From contig OV050030.1 of NCBI GenBank assembly GCA_920105625.2, forward strand, positions 218,534,325 through 218,598,324: a stretch of DNA of 64,000 nucleotides, read 5' to 3'. Below the pieces are notes generated by a model. It made no database searches. It was not told the origin of the DNA and saw nothing but the letters and a program-made list of their open reading frames with translations. Below are positions 38,130 through 50,500 of the stretch, piece after piece (position 1 is the first letter of the stretch; each line of letters begins with the position of its first letter). Origin of the DNA: Clusia tigrina (Eukaryota; Arthropoda; Insecta; Diptera; Clusiidae). The position numbers and the translations under genes were made by a program.

Positions 38130-39572
38130 ATTGTCACAAAATTTCAAGGTCTTATGACGCTCCGGTAAAAAGTTACAAGCATTTGAATGTTGCAAACTTT
38201 GATAGGTGTAGGACGCACCGTATAGAAGTTAGGGCCACTTGAAATTTTATCAGTGTTTTATTTTGGAGTCAAGGGTAGCTATGAGCGATAGCATAAATTG
38301 ATAAGAGGCACGAGTACTTTATTGCCACAAAATTTCAAGGTTTTATGACGCTCCAGCAAAAAGTTACAAGCATTTGAATATTGCAAACTTTGATAGGTGT
38401 AGGACGCACCGTATGAAACTTAGCTCCATTTGAAGTTTTAGCAGTGTCTGATTTGGGACTCAAGGGTAGCATAGCTAAGAGCGATGCATTACATTGATAA
38501 GAAGCTCGAGTACTTTATTGTCACAAAATTTCAAGGTTTTATGACGCTCCAGTAAAAACTTACAAGCATTTGAATGTTACAAATTTTGATAGGTGTAGGA
38601 CGCACTGTTTAGAAGTTAGGGCCATTTGAAGATATATCAGTGTTTGATTTGGGAGTCAAGGGTAGCATAGCTATGAGCGATAGCTTAAATTGATAAGAGG
38701 CTCGAATACTTTATTGTCACAAAATTTCAGGGTTTTATTACGCTCCAGTAAAAAGTTACAAGCATTTTAATGTTGCAAACCTTGATAAGTATAGGACGCA
38801 CCGTATAGAAGTTAGGGCCATTTGAAGTTTTATCAGTGTTTAATTGGGACTCAAGGGTAGCATAGCTATGAGCGGTAGCTTAAATTGAAAAGCAGCCCGA
38901 GTACTTTATTGTCACAAAATTTCAAGGTTTTATGACGCTCCAGTAAAAAGTTACAAGCATTTGATTGCTGCAAATTTTGATAGGTATAGGACGCACCGTA
39001 TAGAAGTTAGGGCCATTTGAAGTTTTAGCACTATTTGATTTGGGACTCAAGGGTAGCATAGCTATGAGCGATAACTTAAATTGATAAGATGCAGAAGTAC
39101 CTTACTGTCACAAAATTTCAAGGTTTTATGACGCTCCAGTAAAAAGTTACAAGCATTTGATTGTTGCAAACTTTGATAGGTGTAGGGTGCACCGTATAGA
39201 AGTTAGGGCCATTTGAAGTTTTATCAGTGACTAATTATGGAGCCAAGGGTATCGTAGCTATGAGCGATAGCTTAAATTGATAAGAGGCAGAAGTACTTTA
39301 TTGTTACAAAATTTCAAGATTTTATGGCCCTCCAGTAAAAAGTTACAAGCATTTGATTGTTGCAAACTTTGAAAGGTGTAGGACGCACCATATAGAAGTT
39401 AGGACCATTTGAAGTTTTAGCAGTATTTGATTTGGGACTCAAGGGTAGCATAGCTATGAGCGATAACTTAAAATGATAAGATGCACACTGTCCCTTACTG
39501 TCACAAAATTTCAAGGTTTTATGACGCTCCAGTAAAAAGTTACAAGCATTTGATTGTTGCAAACTTTGATAG
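38130..39572. repeat. HOR unit D, copy 3 (partial, one dimer shorter)
   Basis: Starts as copies 1 and 2, but near 38350 goes directly to the CCAGCAAAAAGTTAC monomer, 387 bp earlier than expected. It therefore has the 387-bp dimer once, not twice. It ends at about 39572, where copies 1 and 2 read TTTGAAATGTATAGG and this reads TTTGATAGGTGTAGG. Confidence 0.88.
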
Positions 39573-41175
39573 GTGTAGGACGCACCATATAAGAGTTAGG
39601 GCCATTTGAAGTTTTATCAGTGTTTGATTCTGGAGACAAGGGTAGCATAGCTATGAGCGATAGCCTAAATTGATAAGAGGCATGAGTACTTCATTGTCAC
39701 AAAATTTCAAGATTTTCTGACGCTCCAGTAAGTATTTGAATGTTGCTAACTTTGATAACTATAGAAGTTAGGACGATTTGAAGGTTTATCAGTGTTTTAT
39801 TTGGGACTCGAGGGTAGCATAGCTATGAGCGATAGCTTAAACTCACAAGAGGCTCGAGTTCTTTATTGTCACAAAATTTCAATATTTTATGACGCTCCAG
39901 TAAAAAGTTACAAGCATATGAATGTTGCAAACTTTGATAGTTGTAGGACACACCGCATAGAAGTTAGGGCAATTTGAAGTTTTAGCAGTGTTTGATTTGG
40001 GACTCAAGGGTAGCATAGCTAAGAGCGATAGATTAAATTGATAAGAGGCTCGAGTACTTTATTGTCACAAAATTTTAAGGTTTTATGACGCTCCAGTAAA
40101 AAGTTACAAGCACTTGAATGTTGCAATTTTTGATAGGTGTAAGACGCACCGTATAGAAGTTAGGGCCATTTGAAGTTTTATCAGTGTTTGATGTGGGACT
40201 CAAGGGTAGCATAGCTATGGGCGATAGCTTAAATTGATAAGAGGCTCGAGTACTTTATTGTCATAAAATTTCAAGGTGTTTTTACGCTCCAGTAAAGAGT
40301 TACAAGCATTTGAGTGTTGCAAACTTTGATAGGATAGGACGCACCGTATAGAAGTTAGGGCCATTTAAAGTTTTATCAGTGTTTGATTTGGGACTCAAGG
40401 GTAGCATAGCTATGAGCGATAGCTTAAATTGACAAGAGTACTTTATTGTCACAAAATTTCAAGGTTTTATGACGCTCCAGAAAGAATTTACAAGCATTTG
40501 ATTGTTGCAAACTTTTATAAGTGTAGGACGCACCGTATAGAAGTTAGGGCCATTTGAAATTTTATCAGTGTTTGATTTTGGAGTCAATGGTAGCATAGAT
40601 ATGAGCGATATCATAAATTGATAAGAGGCACGAGTACTTTATTGTCAAAAAATTTCAAGGTTTTATGACGCTCCAGTAAAAAGTTACAAGCATTTGAATG
40701 TTGCAAACTTTGATAGGTGTAGGACGCACCCTATGAAACTTAGGGCCATTTGAAGTTTTAGCAGTCTTTGATTTGGGACTCAAGGGTAGCATAGCTAAGA
40801 GCGAGGGATTACATTGATAAGAAGCTCGAGTACTTTATTGTCACAAAATTTAAGGTTTTACGCTCCAGTAAAAAGTTACAAGCATTTGAATGTAGCAAAC
40901 TTTGAAAGGTATAGGACGTACCGTACAGAAGTTAGGGCCATTTGAAGTTTTATCAGTGTTTGATGTGGGACTCAAGGGTAGCATAGCTATGAGCGATAGC
41001 TTAAACTGATAAGAGGCTCGAGTACTTTCTTGTCATAAGATTTCAAGGTTTTTTTACGCTCCAGTAAAAAGTTACAAGCATTTGAATGTTGCAAACTTTG
41101 TTAGGGATAGGTCGCACCGTATAGAAGTTAGGGCCATTTAAAGTTTTATCAGTGTTTGATTTGGGACTCAAGGGT
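39573..41175. repeat. Transitional monomers between D and E, with a 780-bp duplication
   Basis: Eight to nine monomers. A four-monomer stretch at about 40150-40707 is repeated at about 40930-41487 (offset 780), sharing GTTTGATGTGGGAC, TTTTTACGCTCC-type and AACTTTTATAAGTG forms. Two local deletions are visible: 14 bp at about 39758 (AACTATAGAAG) and 7 bp at about 40434 (GACAAGAGTAC, with GAG at the break). The right half of the 780-bp repeat runs into unit E. Confidence 0.75.
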
Positions 41176-43138
41176 AGCATAGCTATGAGCGATATCTTAA
41201 ATTGACAAGAGGCTCGAGTACTTTATTGTCACAAAATGTCAAGGTTTTATGACGCTCCAGTAAAAAGTAACAAGCATTTGATTGTTGCAAACTTTTATAA
41301 GTGTAGGACGCACCGTATAGAAGTTAGGGCCATTTGAAATTTTATCAGTGTTTGATTTTGGAGTCAATGGTAGCATAGATATGAGCGATAGCATAAATTG
41401 ATAAGAGGCACGAGTACTTTATTGTCAAAAAATTTCAAGAATTTATGACGCTCCAGTAAAAAGTTACAAGCATTTGAATGTTGCAAACCTTGATAAGTAT
41501 AGGACGGACCGTATAGAAGTTAGGGCCATTTGAAGTTTTATCAGTGGTTAATTGGGACTCAAGGGTAGCATAGCTATGAGCGATAGCTTAAATTAACAAG
41601 AGGCCCGAGTACTTTTTTGTCACAAAATTTGAAGGTTTTATGACGCTCCAGTAAAAAGTTACAAGCATTTGATTGCTGCAAACTTTGATAGGTATAGGAC
41701 GCACCGTATAGAAGTTAGGGCCATTTGAAGTTTTAGCACTGTTTGACTTGGGACTCAAGGGTAGCATAGCTATAAGCGGTAACTTAAATTGATAAGACGC
41801 ACAAGTACTTTACTGCCACAAAATTTCAAGGTTTTATGACGCTCCAGTAAAAATTTGCAAGCATTTGATTGTTGCAAACTTTGAAAGGTGTAGGACGCAC
41901 CGTATAGAAGTTAGGGCCATTTGAAGTTCTATCAGTGATTGATTTTGGAGTCAAGGGTAGCATAGCTATGAGCGATAGCTTAAATTGACAAGAGGCTCGA
42001 GTTCTTTATTGTCACAAAATTTCAATATTTTATGACGTTCCAGTAAAAAGTTACAAGCATATGAATATTGCAAACTTTGCTAGGTGTAGGACACACCGTA
42101 TAGAAGTTAGGGCAATTTGAAGTTTTAGCAGTGTTTGATTTGGGACTCAAGGGTAGCATAGCTAAGAGCGATAGATTAAATTGATAAGAGGCTCGAGTAC
42201 TTTATTGTCACAAAATTTTATGGTTTTATGACGCTCCAGTAAAAAGTTACAAGCTCTTGAATGTTGCAATTTTTGATAGGTGTAAGACACACCGTATAGA
42301 AGTTAGGGCCATTTGAAGTTTTATCAGTGTTTATTTTGGGACTCAAGGGTAACATAGCTAAGAGCGATAGCTTAAATTGATTAGAGGCTCGAGTACTTTA
42401 TTGTCACAAAATTTCAAGGTTTTATTACGCTCCAGTAAGCATTTGAATGTTGCAAACTTTGATAGGTATATGACGCACCCTACAGAAGTTTGGGCCATTT
42501 GAAGTATTATCAGTGTTTTATTTTGGAGTCAAGGGTAGCATAGCTATGAGCGATAGCTTTAATTGATAAGAGGCACGAGTACATTATTGTCAAAAAATTT
42601 GAAGGTTTTATGACGCTCCAGTAAAAGTTACAAGCATTTGGTACTTGCAAACTTTGATAGGTGTAGGACGCACCATATAGAAGTTAGGGCCATTTGAAGT
42701 TTTAGCAGTGTTTGATTTGGGACTCTAGGTTAGCATAGCTATGAGCAATAGCTTAAATTGATAAGAGGCGCTAGTAGTTTACTGTCACAAAATTTCAAGG
42801 TTTTATGAGGCTCCAGTAAAAAGTTACAAGCATTTGAATGTTGCAAACTTTGGTAGGTGTAGGACGCACCGTTTAGAAGTTAGGGCTATTTGAAGTTTTA
42901 TCAGTGTTTGATTTGGGACTCAAGGGTAGCATAGCTATGAGCGATAGCTTAAATTGACAAGAGGCTCGAGTACTTTATTGTCACAAAATTTCAAGGTTTT
43001 ATTACGCTCCAGTAAAAAGTTACAAGCATTTGATTGTTGCAAACTTTGATAGGTACAGGATGCACCGTATAGAAGTTAGGGCCATTTTAAGTTTTTCACT
43101 GTTTGATTTGGGACTCAAGGGTAGCATGGCTATGTGTG

Positions 43139-43155
43139 ATAACTTAAATTGTTAT
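43139..43155. other. Subtype-specific inverted repeat ATAAC/GTTAT (representative)
   Basis: In the TGTGTGATAAC monomer subtype the usual GATAGC...GATAAG is replaced by GATAAC...GTTATG. This forms arms ATAAC (43139-43143) and GTTAT (43151-43155) around TTAAATT. I see this subtype only from 43.1 kb rightward: near 46425, 49545, 52837, 54203, 54969, 57100, 58250 and, with one change, 61170. Confidence 0.65.
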
Positions 43156-46079
43156 GACGCACAAATACTTTACTGTCACAAAATTTCAAGATTTTATGAC
43201 GCTCCAATAAGAATTTGAATGGTGCAAACTTTGATAACTATAGGACGCACCGTATAGAAGTTAGGACCATTTGAATGTTTATCAGTGTTTTATTTGGGAC
43301 TCGAGGGTAGCATAACTATGAGCGATAGCCTAAATTGACAAGAGGCTCGAATTCTTTATTGTCACAAAATTTCAATATTTTATGACGCTCCAGTAAAAAG
43401 TTACAAGCAAATGAATTTTGCAAACTTTGATAGGTGTAGGACACACCGTATAAAAGTTAGGGCAATTGGAAGTTTTAGCTGTGTTTGATTTGGGACTCAA
43501 GGGCTAAGAGCGAAAGATTAAATTGATAAGAGGGTCGAGTACTTTATTGTCACAAAATTTTAAGGTTTTATGACGCTCCAGTAAAAAGTTACAAGCACTT
43601 GAATGTTGCAATTTTTGATAGGTATAAGACGCACCGTATCGAAGTTCGAGCCATTTGAAGTTTTAGCAGTGCTTGATTTGGGACTCAATGGTATTATAGC
43701 TATGAGCGATAGCTTTAACTGACGAGAGGCACGAGTATTTCATTGTCTCAAAATTTCAAGGCTTTATGACGCTCCAGTAAAAAGATACAAGTATTTGATT
43801 GTTGCAAACTTTGATAGGTATACGACGGCCCGTATAGAAGTTAGGACCATTTGAAGTTTTATCAGTGTTTTATTTGGGACTCAATGGTATTATAGCTATG
43901 AGCGATCGCTTAATTGATTGGAGTCTCGAGTACTTTATTATCACAAAATTTCAAGATTTTATGATGCTCCAATAAAATGTTACAAGCACTTGATTGTGGA
44001 AAACTTTGATAGGTGTAGGATGCACCTTTTAGAAGTTAGGGCCATTTGAAGTTATATCAGTGTTTGATTTGGGACTCAAGGGTGGCATAGCTATGAGCGA
44101 TAACTTAAATTGATAAGACGCAGAAGTACTTTATTGTCACAAAATTTGAAGGCTTTATGACGCTCCAGTAAAAAGTTACAAGCATTTGATTGCTGCAAAC
44201 TTTGATAGGTATAGGACGCACCGTATAGAAGTTAGGGCCACTTGAAGTATTATCAGTGTTTTATTTTGGAATCAAGCGTAGCATAGCTATGAGCGATAGC
44301 TTAAATTGATAAGAGGCACGAGTACATTATTGTCACAAAATTTGACGCTCCAGTAAAAAGCTACAAGCATTTGATTGTTGCAAACTTTGCTAGGTGTAGG
44401 ACGCACCGTATAGAAGTTAGGGCCATTTGAAGTTTTAGCAGTGTTTGATTTGGGACTCAAGGGTAGCATAGCTAAGAGCGATGGATTACATTGATAAGAA
44501 GCTCGAGTACTTTATTGTCACAAAATTTCAAGGTTTTATGACGCTCCAGTAAAAAGTTACAAGCATTTGAATGTTGCAAACTTTGGAAGGTGGAGGACGC
44601 ACCGTTTAGAAGTTATGGCCATTTGATGTTATATCAGTGTTTGATTTGGGACTCAAGGGTAGCATAGCTATGAGCGATAGCTTAAATTGATAAGAGACTC
44701 GAATACTTTATTGTCACAAAATTTCAAGGTTTTATTACGCTCCAGTAAAAAGTTACAAGCATTTGAATGTTGCAAACTTTGATAGGGATAGGACGCACCG
44801 TATAGAAGTTAGAGCCATTTGAAGTTCTATCAGTGTGTGATTTGGGACTCAAGGGTAGCATAGCTATGAGCGATAGCTTAAATTGACAAGAGGCTCGAGT
44901 TCTTTATTGTCACAAAATTTCAAGGTTTTATGACGCTCCAGTAAAAAGTTACCAGCATTTGATTGTTGCAAACTTTTATAGGCGTAGGACGCACCGTATA
45001 GAAGTTAGGGCCATTTGAAGTTTTATCAGTGTTTGATTTTGGAGACAAGGGTAGTATAGCTATGAGCGATAGCCTAAATTGATAAGAGGCATGAGTACTT
45101 CATTATCACAAAATTTCAAGGTTTTATGACGCTCCAGTAAAAAGTTACAAGCACCTGAATGTTGCATTTTTTGATAAGTATAAGACCGTACCGAAGTTAG
45201 AGCCATTTGAAGTTTTAGCAGTGCTTGATTTGGGACTCAAGGGTAGCATAGCTATGAGCGATAGCTTAAATTCATAAAAGGCTCGAGTACTTTATTGTCA
45301 CAAAATTTCAAGGTTTTATGACGCTCCATTAAAAAGTTACAAGCATTTGATTTTTGCTATCTTTGATAGGTGTAGGACACACCGTATAGAAGTTAGGGCC
45401 ATTTGAAGTTTTATCAGTGTTTGAATTTGGAGACAAGGGTAGTATAGCTATGAGCGATAGCCTAAATTGATAAGAGGCATGAGTACTTCATTGTCACAAA
45501 ATTTCAAGGTTTTATGACGCTCCAGTAAGAATTTGAATGTTGCAAACTTTGATAACTATAGGACGCACCGTATAGAAGTTAGGACCATTTGAAGGTTTAT
45601 CAGTGTTTTATTTGGGACTCGAGGGTAGCATAACTATAAGCGATAGCTTAAATTGACAAGAGGCTCGAATTCTTTATTGTCACAAAATTTCAATATTTTA
45701 TGACGCTCCATTAAATAGTTACAAGCAAATGAATGTTGCAAACTTTGATAGGTGTAGGACACACCGTATAAAAGTTAGGGCAATTGGAAGTTTTAGCTGT
45801 GTTTGATTTGGGACTCAAGGGTAGCATAGCTAAGAGCGATAGATTAAATTGATAAGAGGCTCGAGTACTTTATTGTTACAAAATTTCAAGGTTTTATGAC
45901 GCTCCAGTAAAAAGTTACAAGCACTTGAATCTTGCAATTTTTGATAGGTATAAGACGCACCGTATCGAAGTTAGAGCCATTTGAAGTTTTAGCAGTGCTT
46001 GATTTGGGACTCAAGGGTAGCATAGCTATGAGCGATAACTTAAATTCATAAAAGGCTCGAGTACTTTATTGTCACAAAA

Positions 46080-47440
46080 TTTCAAGGTTTTATTACGCTC
46101 CAGTAAAAAGTTACAAGCATTTGATTGTTGCAAACTTTGATAGGTGTAGGACGCACCGTATAGAAGTTAGGGCCATTTGAAGTTTTATCAGTGTTTGAAT
46201 TTGGAGTCAAGGGTAGCATAGCTATGAGCGATAGCTTAAATTGATAAGAGGCACGAGTACTTTATTGTCACTAAATTTTAAGGTTTTATGCCGCTCCAGT
46301 AAAATCTTACAAGCATTTGATTGCTGCAAACTTTGATAGGTATAGGACGCACCGCATAGAAGTTAGGCCCATTTGAAATTTTTCACTCTTTGATTTGGGA
46401 TTCAAGGGTAGCATAGCTATGTGTGATAACTTAAATTGTTATGACGGACAAGTACTTTACTGTCACAAAATTTCAAGGTTTTATGACGCTCCAGTAAAAA
46501 GTTACAAGCATTTGATTGTTGCAAACTTTGATAGGTGTAGGACGCACCGTATAGAAGTTAGGGCCATTTGAAGTTTTATCAGTGTTTGAATTTGGAGTCA
46601 AGGGTAGCATAGCTATGAGCGATAGCTTAAATTGATAAGAGGCACGAGTACTTTATTGTCACTAAATTTTAAGGTTGTATGACGCTCCAGTAAAAACTTA
46701 CAAGCATTTGATTGCTGCAAACTTTGATAGGTGTAGGACGCACCATATAGAAGTTAGGGCCATTTGAAGTTTTTTCAGTGTTTGATTTGGAACTCAAGGG
46801 TAGTATAGCTATGAGCGATACCTTTAATTGACAAGAGGCACGAGTATTTTATTGTCTCAAAATTTCAAAGTTTTATGACGCTCCAGTAAAAAGTTACAAG
46901 CATTTGATTGTTGCAAACTTTGATAGGTGTAGGACGCACCGTATAGAAGTTAGGGCCATTTGAAGTTTTATCAGTGTTTGAATTTGGAGTCAAGGGTAGC
47001 ATAGCTATGAGCGATAGCTTAAATTGATAAGAGGCACGAGTACTTTATTGTCACTAAATTTTAACGTTTTATGATGCTCCAGTAAAAACTTACAAGCATT
47101 TGATTGTTGCAAACTTTGATAGGTGTAGGACGCACCATATAGAAGTTAGGGCCATTTGAAGGTTTTTTCAGTGTTTGATTTGGAACTCAAGGGTAGTATA
47201 GCTATGAGCGATAGTTTTAATTGACAAGAGGCACGAGTATTTTATTGTCTCAAAATTTCAAGGCTTTATGACGCTCCAGTAAAAAGTTACAAGCATTTGA
47301 TTGTTGCAAACTTTGATAGGTGTAGGACGCACCGTATAGAAGTTAGGGCCATTTGAAGTTTTATCAGTGTTTGAATTTGGAGTCAAGGGTAGCATAGCTA
47401 TGAGCGATAGCTTAAATTGATAAGACGCAGAAGTACTTTA
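46080..47440. repeat. 391/392-bp dimer, about three tandem copies, inside unit E
   Basis: TCACTAAATTTTAA monomers at 46268, 46659 and 47051 are spaced 391 and 392 bp apart. Each alternates with a second monomer, of which two have the GTATTTTATTGTCTC form. Copied with unit E to about 52490-53850 and again near 58080-59260. Confidence 0.85.
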
Positions 47441-47585
47441 CTGTCACAAAATTTCAAGGTTTTATGACGCTCCAGTAAAAAGTTACAAGCATTTGAATGT
47501 TGCAAACCTTGATAAGTATAGGACGCACCGTATAGAAGTTAGGGCCATTTGAAGTTTTATCAGTGTTTAATTGGGACTCAAAGGT

Positions 47586-50500
47586 AGCATAGCTATGAGC
47601 GATATCTTAAATTGACAAGAGGCTCGAGTACTTTATTGTCACAAAATGTCAAGGTTTTATGACGCTCCAGTAAAAAGTAACAAGCATTTGATTGTTGCAA
47701 ACTTTTATAAGTGTAGGACGCACCGTATAGAAGTTAGGGCCATTTGAAATTTTATCAGTGTTTGATTTTGGAGTCAATGGTAGCATAGATATGAGCGATA
47801 GCATAAATTGATAAGAGGCACGAGTACTTTATTGTCAAAAAATTTCAAGGTTTTATGACGCTCCAGTAAAAAGTTACAAGCATTTGAATGTTGCAAACCT
47901 TGATAAGTATAGGACGGACCGTATAGAAGTTAGGGCCATTTGAAGTTTTATCAGTGGTTAATTGGGACTCAAGGGTAGCATAGCTATGAGCGATAGCTTA
48001 AATTAACAAGAGGCCCGAGTACTTTTTTGTCACAAAATTTGAAGGTTTTATGACGCTCCAGTAAAAAGTTACAAGCATTTGATTGCTGCAAACTTTGATA
48101 GGTATAGGACGCACCGTATAGAAGTTAGGGCCATTTGAAGTTTTAGCACTGTTTGACTTGGGACTCAAGGGTAGCATAGCTATAAGCGGTAACTTAAATT
48201 GATAAGACGCACAAGTACTTTACTGCCACAAAATTTCAAGGTTTTATGACGCTCCAGTAAAAATTTGCAAGCATTTGATTGTTGCAAACTTTGAAAGGTG
48301 TAGGACGCACCGTATAGAAGTTAGGGCCATTTGAAGTTCTATCAGTGATTGATTTTGGAGTCAAGGGTAGCATAGCTATGAGCGATAGCTTAAATTGACA
48401 ACAGGCTCGAGTTCTTTATTGTCACAAAATTTCAATATTTTATGACGTTCCAGTAAAAAGTTACAAGCATATGAATATTGCAAACTTTGCTAGGTGTAGG
48501 ACACACCGTATAGAAGTTAGGGCAATTTGAAGTTTTAGCAGTGTTTGATTTGGGACTCAAGGGTAGCATAGCTAAGAGCGATAGATTAAATTGATAAGAG
48601 GCTCGAGTACTTTATTGTCACAAAATTTTATGGTTTTATGACGCTCCAGTAAAAAGTTACAAGCTCTTGAATGTTGCAATTTTTGATAGGTGTAAGACAC
48701 ACCGTATAGAAGTTAGGGCCATTTGAAGTTTTATCAGTGTTTATTTTGGGACTCAAGGGTAACATAGCTAAGAGCGATAGCTTAAATTGATTAGAGGCTC
48801 GAGTACTTTATTGTCACAAAATTTCAAGGTTTTATTACGCTCCAGTAAGCATTTGAATGTTGCAAACTTTGATAGGTATATGACGCACCCTACAGAAGTT
48901 TGGGCCATTTGAAGTATTATCAGTGTTTTATTTTGGAGTCAAGGGTAGCATAGCTATGAGCGATAGCTTTAATTGATAAGAGGCACGAGTACATTATTGT
49001 CAAAAAATTTGAAGGTTTTATGACGCTCCAGTAAAAGTTACAAGCATTTGGTACTTGCAAACTTTGATAGGTGTAGGACGCACCATATAGAAGTTAGGGC
49101 CATTTGAAGTTTTAGCAGTGTTTGATTTGGGACTCAAGGTTAGCATAGCTATGAGCAATAGCTTAAATTGATAAGAGGCGCTAGTAGTTTACTGTCACAA
49201 AATTTCAAGGTTTTATGAGGCTCCAGTAAAAAGTTACAAGCATTTGAATGTTGCAAACTTTGGTAGGTGTAGGACGCACCGTTTAGAAGTTAGGGCTATT
49301 TGAAGTTTTATCAGTGTTTGATTTGGGACTCAAGGGTAGCATAGCTATGAGCGATAGCTTAAATTGACAAGAGGCTCGAGTACTTTATTGTCACAAAATT
49401 TCAAGGTTTTATTACGCTCCAGTAAAAAGTTACAAGCATTTGATTGTTGCAAACTTTGATAGGTACAGGATGCACCGTATAGAAGTTAGGGCCATTTTAA
49501 GTTTTTCACTGTTTGATTTGGGACTCAAGGGTAGCATGGCTATGTGTGATAACTTAAATTGTTATGACGCACAAATACTTTACTGTCACAAAATTTCAAG
49601 ATTTTATGACGCTCCAGTAAGAATTTGAATGGTGCAAACTTTGATAACTATAGGACGCACCGTATAGAAGTTAGGACCATTTGAATGTTTATCAGTGTTT
49701 TATTTGGGACTCGAGGGTAGCATAACTATGAGCGATAGCCTAAATTGACAAGAGGCTCGAATTCTTTATTGTCACAAAATTTCAATATTTTATGACGCTC
49801 CAGTAAAAAGTTACAAGCAAATGAATTTTGCAAACTTTGATAGGTATAGGACACACCGTATAAAAGTTAGGGCAATTGGAAGTTTTAGCTGTGTTTGATT
49901 TGGGACTCAAGGGCTAAGAGCGAAAGATTAAATTGATAAGAGGGTCGAGTACATTATTGTCACAAAATTTTAAGGTTTTATGACGCTCCAGTAAAAAGTT
50001 ACAAGCACTTGAATGTTGCAATTTTTGATAAGTATAAGACGCACCGTATCGAAGTTCGAGCCATTTGAAGTTTTAGCAGTGCTTGATTTGGGACTCAATG
50101 GTATTATAGCTATGAGCGATAGCTTTAACTGACGAGAGGCACGAGTATTTCATTGTCTCAAAATTTCAAGGCTTTATGACGCTCCAGTAAAAAGATACAA
50201 GCATTTGATTGTTGCAAACTTTGATAGGTATACGACGGCCCGTATAGAAGTTAGGACCATTTGAAGTTTTATCAGTGTTTTATTTGGGACTCAATGGTAT
50301 TATAGCTATGAGCGATCGCTTAATTGATTGGAGTCTCGAGTACTTTATTATCACAAAATTTCAAGATTTTATGATGCTCCAATAAAATGTTACAAGCACT
50401 TGATTGTGGAAAACTTTGATAGGTGTAGGATGCACCTTTTAGAAGTTAGGGCCATTTGAAGTTATATCAGTGTTTGATTTGGGACTCAAGGGTGGCATAG

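Larger units (their letters stand above)
41176..47585. repeat. HOR unit E, copy 1 (~6.41 kb, ~33 monomers)
   Basis: Matches 47586-53993 at an offset of 6410 bp, shifting to 6414 after a 4-bp difference near 45186 (AAGACCGTACCG here) and to 6408 after a 6-bp difference near 46980. Markers include ACAAAATGTCAAGG at 41231 and 47641, GGGCTAAGAGCG at about 43501 and 49911, TTGATTGGAGTCTCG, and the 11-bp deletion near 44341. It is the largest unit in the window. Only scattered single-base differences separate the copies. Confidence 0.93.

Noticed and set aside
43030..43218. Plus-strand 61-67 residue frames (11263, 39792, 43030, 49440, 57064)
   Set aside because: Single-monomer readings of the satellite with no ribosome-binding or Kozak-like context, no homology I recognise, and bounded by stops in the next monomer.
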